Assembly (NCBI GenBank): GCA_037126765.1
Contig: JBBCBC010000030.1
Location: forward strand, 7,958,786-8,022,785
Reading direction: 5' to 3'
DNA from: Stenogyne calaminthoides
Taxonomy: Eukaryota > Streptophyta > Magnoliopsida > Lamiales > Lamiaceae
Length of the DNA: 64,000 nt
A program made the translations under genes and the position numbers. The notes beneath the pieces are model-generated. The model made no database searches and was not told the DNA's origin. It saw only the letters and a program-made list of their open reading frames with translations. Positions 59,559 to 64,000 of the stretch are shown here, piece by piece. Each line of letters begins with the position of its first letter. Within the stretch, counting starts at the first letter, position 1.

Positions 59559-60569
59559 GGGATTAAATTTTTTATAGTCCCGTAACTTGTCATTATTTTG
59601 AAATCGGTCCTGATTGTTTTGATTTTTTTTATTTTGATCCTGTAAGTTAATGAAAATTTTAAAATTGGTCCAGGTGACCTACTATTGCAGGTCACCTATT
59701 CAGTATCAATGCTCATGTGAAATTTATTTGACTTTTTCTTTTACATATGACAATATTATTAGATTTTTATGTTAATGTGATATTATTTGTTTTAATAATT
59801 TATTAAACTAGTAAAAAAATAATAAAAATTAATTTTTTTAATATATACTCAAATCATGTTACGGATATTTTTTATAAAAAATTATATTATTTTAAAAAGA
59901 ATTAAATTTTATAATTCTATTAATTAAAATTTTTAACTACCCCAAAATAAATTAAATTTTGCTAAATTAATTTAAATATTAAACTAAAATATTTGAAATG
60001 AGTTCGTGAGTTTTGCTGCTTGTGCACGGCGTGTGCTTCGTGAATTTTGCTAAAATAAAGTGATAGATAATGTGAAATATTATTTTAAATAAAATATATA
60101 TTGCAGGCTAGGTCTTGTATGCACCCGGGTGCACCGTGCACTCATAGTGCATTTTAGAAGCGTGCAACTTATTATGATGAAAAGTGCGACTTATTTACAC
60201 AGAAAAGTGTAACTGTTGATATGGGAACATAGTTTCATGCTTCTGTTTGGAATAGTTGCACATTTCTATTTTTTTATAGCTGCATGCTTCTAAAATGCAC
60301 TATGAGTGCACGGTACACCCTGGTGCACATGAGGCCCACTCATATTGCAAGGATTAACGAGTGAACAATTTAATATAGGTAGAGTCACTCTTAATGAGAA
60401 TTGATTCCAGAACACTTTAAATTCTAATACCACGAAAGAATTTCATCTCATTTGAACTTCTGGCAAGCTCTTGAGGATACTTCTTGTGCTCTCATTTGAA
60501 CAATTTAAAACAATCAGGACCGATTTCAAAATGATGACAAGTTATTGGACTACCAAAAAATTTAATCCG
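59559..60569. mobile_element. MULE-type non-autonomous element in intron 4 of gene 3
   Basis: An exact 9-bp TSD TTCATTAAA (59550-59558, 60570-60578) surrounds it. Ends are inverted over about 60 bases: GGGATTAAATTTTTTATAGT against CGGATTAAATTTTTTGGTAG, continuing through AACTTGTCAT and TTTGAAATCGGTCCTGATTG. No transposase; the interior is AT-rich. It contains MITE M1 copy 2, so M1 moved later. Confidence 0.9.
60106..60341. mobile_element. 236-bp MITE, family M1, copy 2 (nested)
   Basis: About 85-90% like the copy at 12468-12702 by eye. Same ends GGCTAGGTCT and CCCACTC. Flanked by ATATTGCA (60098-60105, 60342-60349). It lies inside the MULE-type element. Confidence 0.88.
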
Positions 60570-62383
60570 TTCATTAAATTGAGAATCAAAATTGCATGTT
60601 GATTAACTATTGATAATGTATGTTCAGGATTGAGGATTCCTTACCAAAGAGTATTATGTCCAAACTTTTGTTGGGCATGTATTCATAAGCGAGCATCATT
60701 TCATCTCCTTGAAAGCACCATCCTAAAAGCTTCACTAGATTCCTATGCTGAAGTTTAGCAATACAGACTACTTCATTTTTTAACTCATTTACTCCTTGAT
60801 GGGACGTTCTTGATAGACGTTTGACAGCAATTTCGTGTCCATCTTCTAGCATGCCCTAGTATTAAGACACAACAATATCACTGGTATGTACTATTTTACT
60901 GAACTAAGATGATATGGAATCACTTTTAACTTGAACACTTGAAGCAATAGAAATAATTTCAGTTTTACCTTGTAAACAGGTCCGAATCCACCTTCTCCAA
61001 GCTTATTGTTGGAAAAATTGGCAGTAGCTTTACTTATTGTTGATAAGTCAAACAGTGGTAGCTCATCCACGTTGTTCAGTCTCGTCTTGCCTGCAACATG
61101 AGCGATAAATTATAGGAGATAATTGTATTTCACAACACAAAAGAAGTCATGTCTCATACCTGTTTCCAGAAGCTGATGATTCAACTTCTTTCTTTTCTGC
61201 GAATACAACATCAGGCTCAGGCTTAGGAGCACTATTCCCGTGACCGGGGAAAACACTACTATAAGTATTTTCCGTTTCCTTCCTCCCGAATCTGTAGAAT
61301 TATATATCCAAATAAAACATTAATTTTACATGTCAACACAAAACGGAACGCATAGTGCAGAAAACCATTACGTGCATAATAGATAATTGTATCTTTTTTT
61401 CTGAATGAATCTTACCTAACTCAGAAGAAGCCAACCTTATATAGATATCTTGTCCTGGATCCGTCTCTGATCTGATGTTCACAAGATCACCGAACCAAAG
61501 TAGACATCCATTTTCGCCTCTGCTTATATCCAGACTTGCATAGACCGTACAAGTGCAATTGTTCAGACACATTACCTTGCATTCTTCAAGATTCATAGTC
61601 ATGCTGTACCAAGAATCCCGAGTATCTGGCAATTTAATCCCAGAATACTTGAGAAATGCATCTCCATTTTCACAATTCAAGGGCGTGCTTCTTATGCAAC
61701 CAACTCCACTTTCCAGACTGTCAGGGTACTTCCGTTCGAATTTATTCAAGCATCCACAATTAGGACTATTTTCAGCAACACAAATACCATGTGCACCGCA
61801 AATATTGTAGATATCACAATTATCTGCTGGAAAATTAAGATACAAAATCCAACCTTGTTTCTGATGATCACAAATCCACCTCTGTCCAACACCAGTATCA
61901 CTTAGCGTTGTCCTCGTGTATACTGAGTCGTTAACGAGCTCATAGTGATAATAAAACGCCTCCTTCTCGTTTATAACCACTCCGAACGTGTAAATCGGAT
62001 TCTTCCTCAAGTTATGGCCCCCGCTAAAGCTTACACCATTCCAGGGCCCTGTGCTAAACAGTAAAACTTCACCTTTTTTTATAACATTCTGTGGATAACC
62101 AGAAGGATCACAATGATACGTATAATTTCCAGATGCTGGATTACCACTGTTCTTCGGTGACGTGACGTAGACTTCTACTCCAGTCTGAAAGTTCACGCCG
62201 AGCTTCATCCCTGGTAGAAAAGTATCAGTTGGATGGTCGAAACTCTGCCACACGAAATTCGCTGGGTCATTATCCCCTGCATCTTTCACTACAAGATTCC
62301 CCGAGTCGAGCAATTGTCTGGATCGTGCACAGTTGTTGATGTATTAGTAGACCAGATAATAGTATTAGTACCATTTACAAGAG

Positions 62384-62635
62384 ACAAAGTCCAGTGTGCA
62401 AATTTGTATAGATTCAAAAACTTTAATTTTCAACCAAATTCTATAATTGATGAATGTAATACAAAATTGAGTGGTTCATGGTTCACTCGGCCCGACTAGT
62501 TCATGGTTCACCCAGCTCAAAGAGGTCATAATTTAGGGTTAATTATTTAGTGTTTAGGGTGTAATTGGTTGATTTAGGGCAATTTTATAGATTTTCATCT
62601 ATACAAATTTGCACACTAGACCTACTCTTCTAAAA
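62384..62635. mobile_element. MITE inside exon 1 of gene 3
   Basis: A 252-bp insertion relative to the intact paralogue between the codons for L(V)N and A(R)(L). Inner ends are inverted: GTCCAGTGTGCAAATTTGTA against GGTCTAGTGTGCAAATTTGT. The middle has a repeated GTTCATGGTTCAC motif. A TSD was not evident, so exact termini are uncertain. Confidence 0.8.
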
Positions 62636-62933
62636 CTAGAAGTCCTGGCTCTACGACTTTGAGCACACCTGATTCATCTGTGAGGGGATTATCTCTGTTG
62701 GCAATCAATACCACAGTTCTTGCTGTTATTTTCTTGTACCAAATGCCCATGTACCGATTCGGGGAATTATCCGGGCTGAAAAAACCGAATTCGAAGGTTC
62801 CAGCAGATGAAATTAGAGTACTGGTACTGATATCTGTGAATATGTGAGAGTTATTTAAGGTGTCTGTTGATAGTTGTTGAGTGTAGAAGAAGGAGGTAAT
62901 TATGAGGAATAAAGGGAGATAATATCCTCTCAT

Positions 62934-63115
62934 TAATGTGGTATTGATGATTCTGGTTTAATGAAGCAACTAAGCCCAAAAGGAGAGGCTTAATAATGAT
63001 GGGAGTCAACTCAGTCAACGGAATTTGTTTGTGTGATGGTGGACTTGCGTTGACTTTGAATTGTATGTGAGCCTCAAAATTCTTACCCTGTAGCACAGGG
63101 TACTCTGTTATAAAT
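62934..63115 (-). promoter_or_regulatory. Upstream region of gene 3
   Basis: CTTAATAATGATGGGAGTCA and GTATGTGAGCCTCAAAATTC match the region before the intact gene (43808-43903). Shorter than in module 2, so part is deleted. Confidence 0.4.
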
Positions 63116-63194
63116 GTTAAGTTTGGCCTACAAAGTACCGTTTCTATAAAATGAAGAAGTGAGAAGAAAAGTTCTCGTCTTTCTTACAATACCG

Positions 63195-63275
63195 TTTCTA
63201 TCAATCTGTTCACTGTCTATTACTGAAATTTGGCTCTGATGTGTGTGTTTGCGGAGAGAAATGTGCTAATATGAT
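63195..63275 (+). pseudogene. PPR-protein relic, module 3
   Basis: ACCGTTTCTATCAA, then TTTGGCTCTGATGTGTGTGT aligns with the 5' part of the PPR relic of module 2 (44712-44775). Frame FGSDVCVCGEKC parallels FGFDVNVYAKCC. Very short; called because position and flanks agree. Confidence 0.4.
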
Positions 63276-63667
63276 CCAATGCTTATATCCGCCGGCTTTG
63301 AAAAGGAGTATTTTCAATTTATGCTCCTGGCCCTACTCATTTTCCTTCTTGTATTTTTCTAGTCTCACCCACATTTTTTTATTTCCATTCTTGATTCGCT
63401 CCAATTCAATGAATAAGATATATGCTCCGTGTTTTGTTCCAAAATTTCATATTTTTCCTAAAAAATTAACAAAACAAATATGTATCTCATTTCAAGTGCG
63501 GTTAATCAATTTAGTGGAAATAATGCATAAAATCCTAATAAATTAAGCAAATTAAGCACATGAATTTCAAGCAATTATCACACTGATTAAAAGAGAGTGT
63601 CACACTATTTTTCCAATATATCGGTAAACATGGAAATAAAATCACAATCAAAGTTCGGAAGAAAAGA
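63276..63667. other. Spacer without recognised feature
   Basis: AT-rich; a 101-codon frame on the plus strand has no recognisable domain and is hydrophobic by composition. I see nothing else. Confidence 0.5.
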
Positions 63668-64000
63668 TTATTGCCCCAGGTTTAAACTGTTGGATGCGCC
63701 TTCTATTCTTGTGAAAAAATGAGGATGCTTAGCTTCAAGTAGTACACTTTCATTGCCCAGCTTCGTTACCTGAAAACTGTTACCTATATATATAAAAGTG
63801 TTACTTACTTAAAAATATTACATGTAAGTGTTAACATAATGTTTTACATAAATTAAAAGTATTGTAATAAAATGTTACATAAAGTCAATTTTGTTGTAGT
63901 GACGTGCTTGCCCTATCTTCTAGGCGATCTTAACAGCATTATAGGCCAACATGGATTAATTGCATGAATCTCTAAGACAAGACTCGACCATTTCAAATGA
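63668..64000 (-). pseudogene. RLK C-terminal exon relic, different subgroup
   Basis: Minus strand: MVESCLRDSCN, a stop, then a degraded part equivalent to IHVGLLCVQ; after an insertion come VTKLGNESVLLEAKHPHFFT and RIEGAS before TAA at 63668-63670. SCLRDSCN and GNES.LLEAKHPHFFT follow the S-RLK kinase tail, but differ from the three genes to the left, which end …LLEAR. The rest of the gene would lie outside the window to the right. Confidence 0.65.
63784..63901. mobile_element. Short insertion with CACTA-like end
   Basis: It interrupts the RLK relic. The right end reverse-complemented reads CACTACAACAAAATTGAC, the CACTACAA.AAAA start typical of CACTA (CMC) elements. No matching left end or TSD was seen, so it may be truncated. 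Confidence 0.4.

Larger units (their letters stand above)
58661..62933 (-). pseudogene. S-RLK gene 3, full exon set but disabled
   Basis: Seven exons parallel the intact gene: 61416-62933, 61160-61291, 60969-61090, 60645-60855, 59270-59508, 59038-59188, 58661-58966. Start MRGYYLPLFLIITSFFYTQQ is a good signal peptide; lectin, S-locus, EGF, PAN, transmembrane and kinase regions are all present. Lesions: a ~4-bp deletion near 62318 shifts the frame; a 252-bp MITE lies in exon 1 (62384-62635); one extra A in the exon 5 A-run (about 59496) shifts the frame; and CGA has become TGA at 59284-59286 in NTSR. Splice sites remain good and the last exon is open (ends SISLLEAR). A truncated lectin-kinase transcript is possible, a working receptor unlikely. 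The lone A-run indel could be a sequencing error; the others argue against rescue. Confidence 0.92.

Noticed and set aside
63241..63546. 101-codon hydrophobic frame as a membrane protein
   Set aside because: No domain, AT-rich, and it overlaps the PPR relic.
1..64000. A bacterial-type defence system, biosynthetic cluster or wholly new system
   Set aside because: Everything coding that I can identify belongs to known plant gene or transposon families; I will not name a new system without evidence.

Overview
The window looks like eudicot nuclear DNA. It is AT-rich, its genes are split by GT-AG introns, and it holds plant-specific families: G-type lectin S-domain receptor-like kinases (S-RLKs), PPR relics, Ty1-copia elements with tRNA-iMet-type primer sites, a Helitron and many MITEs. 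I see no bacterial operon, CRISPR array, organellar gene, or convincing tRNA or rRNA gene. The species cannot be named from the sequence.

Layout. 1-9289 is a head-to-tail array of a ~2.75 kb unit (three full copies and one truncated); each full unit carries a promoter-like block and a possible first coding exon. From 9291 to about 63275 the ground plan is a tandem series of minus-strand S-RLK modules, each made of a gene, its promoter block, a PPR relic and an orphan kinase-exon relic. Module 0 (9.3-12.5 kb) has lost its gene at the edge of the array. Module 1 is a pseudogene whose kinase exon is cut in two by 22.8 kb of nested retrotransposons (halves at 13702-14879 and 37660-38515). Module 2 (39701-43766) is the only S-RLK that can be read through: seven exons, 813 codons. 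Module 3 (58661-62933) is complete in exon structure but carries a frameshift plus a MITE in exon 1, and a frameshift plus a stop codon in exon 5. A further, differently related RLK relic begins at the right edge.

Mobile elements make up most of the rest, and many boundaries are fixed by target-site duplications (TSDs). Copia element A (14880-37659, TSD AGACT) was hit by two members of another copia family in opposite orientations, B (16346-25486, TSD GGGGG) and C (27574-36672, TSD GTATG). Copia D (51664-58464, TSD TAAAT) holds a solo LTR (54512-56055, TSD GTTTC) and, in its left LTR, a hAT-like MITE (52024-52493, 8-bp TSD). A TRIM-like element (41771-42218, TSD ATAGT) lies in intron 1 of the intact gene. 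A Helitron with a clear 3' end (49990) carries helicase remnants and duplicated B3-like exon relics. Several TIR elements lie in introns and spacers.

Functionally, the window has one candidate working host gene, a cell-surface S-domain receptor kinase, inside a decaying and repeatedly invaded RLK cluster. I found no clearly new biological system. The best leads are the promoter-carrying tandem array, the Helitron with B3-like exons, the GC-rich leaders of the B/C family and the layered insertion history.
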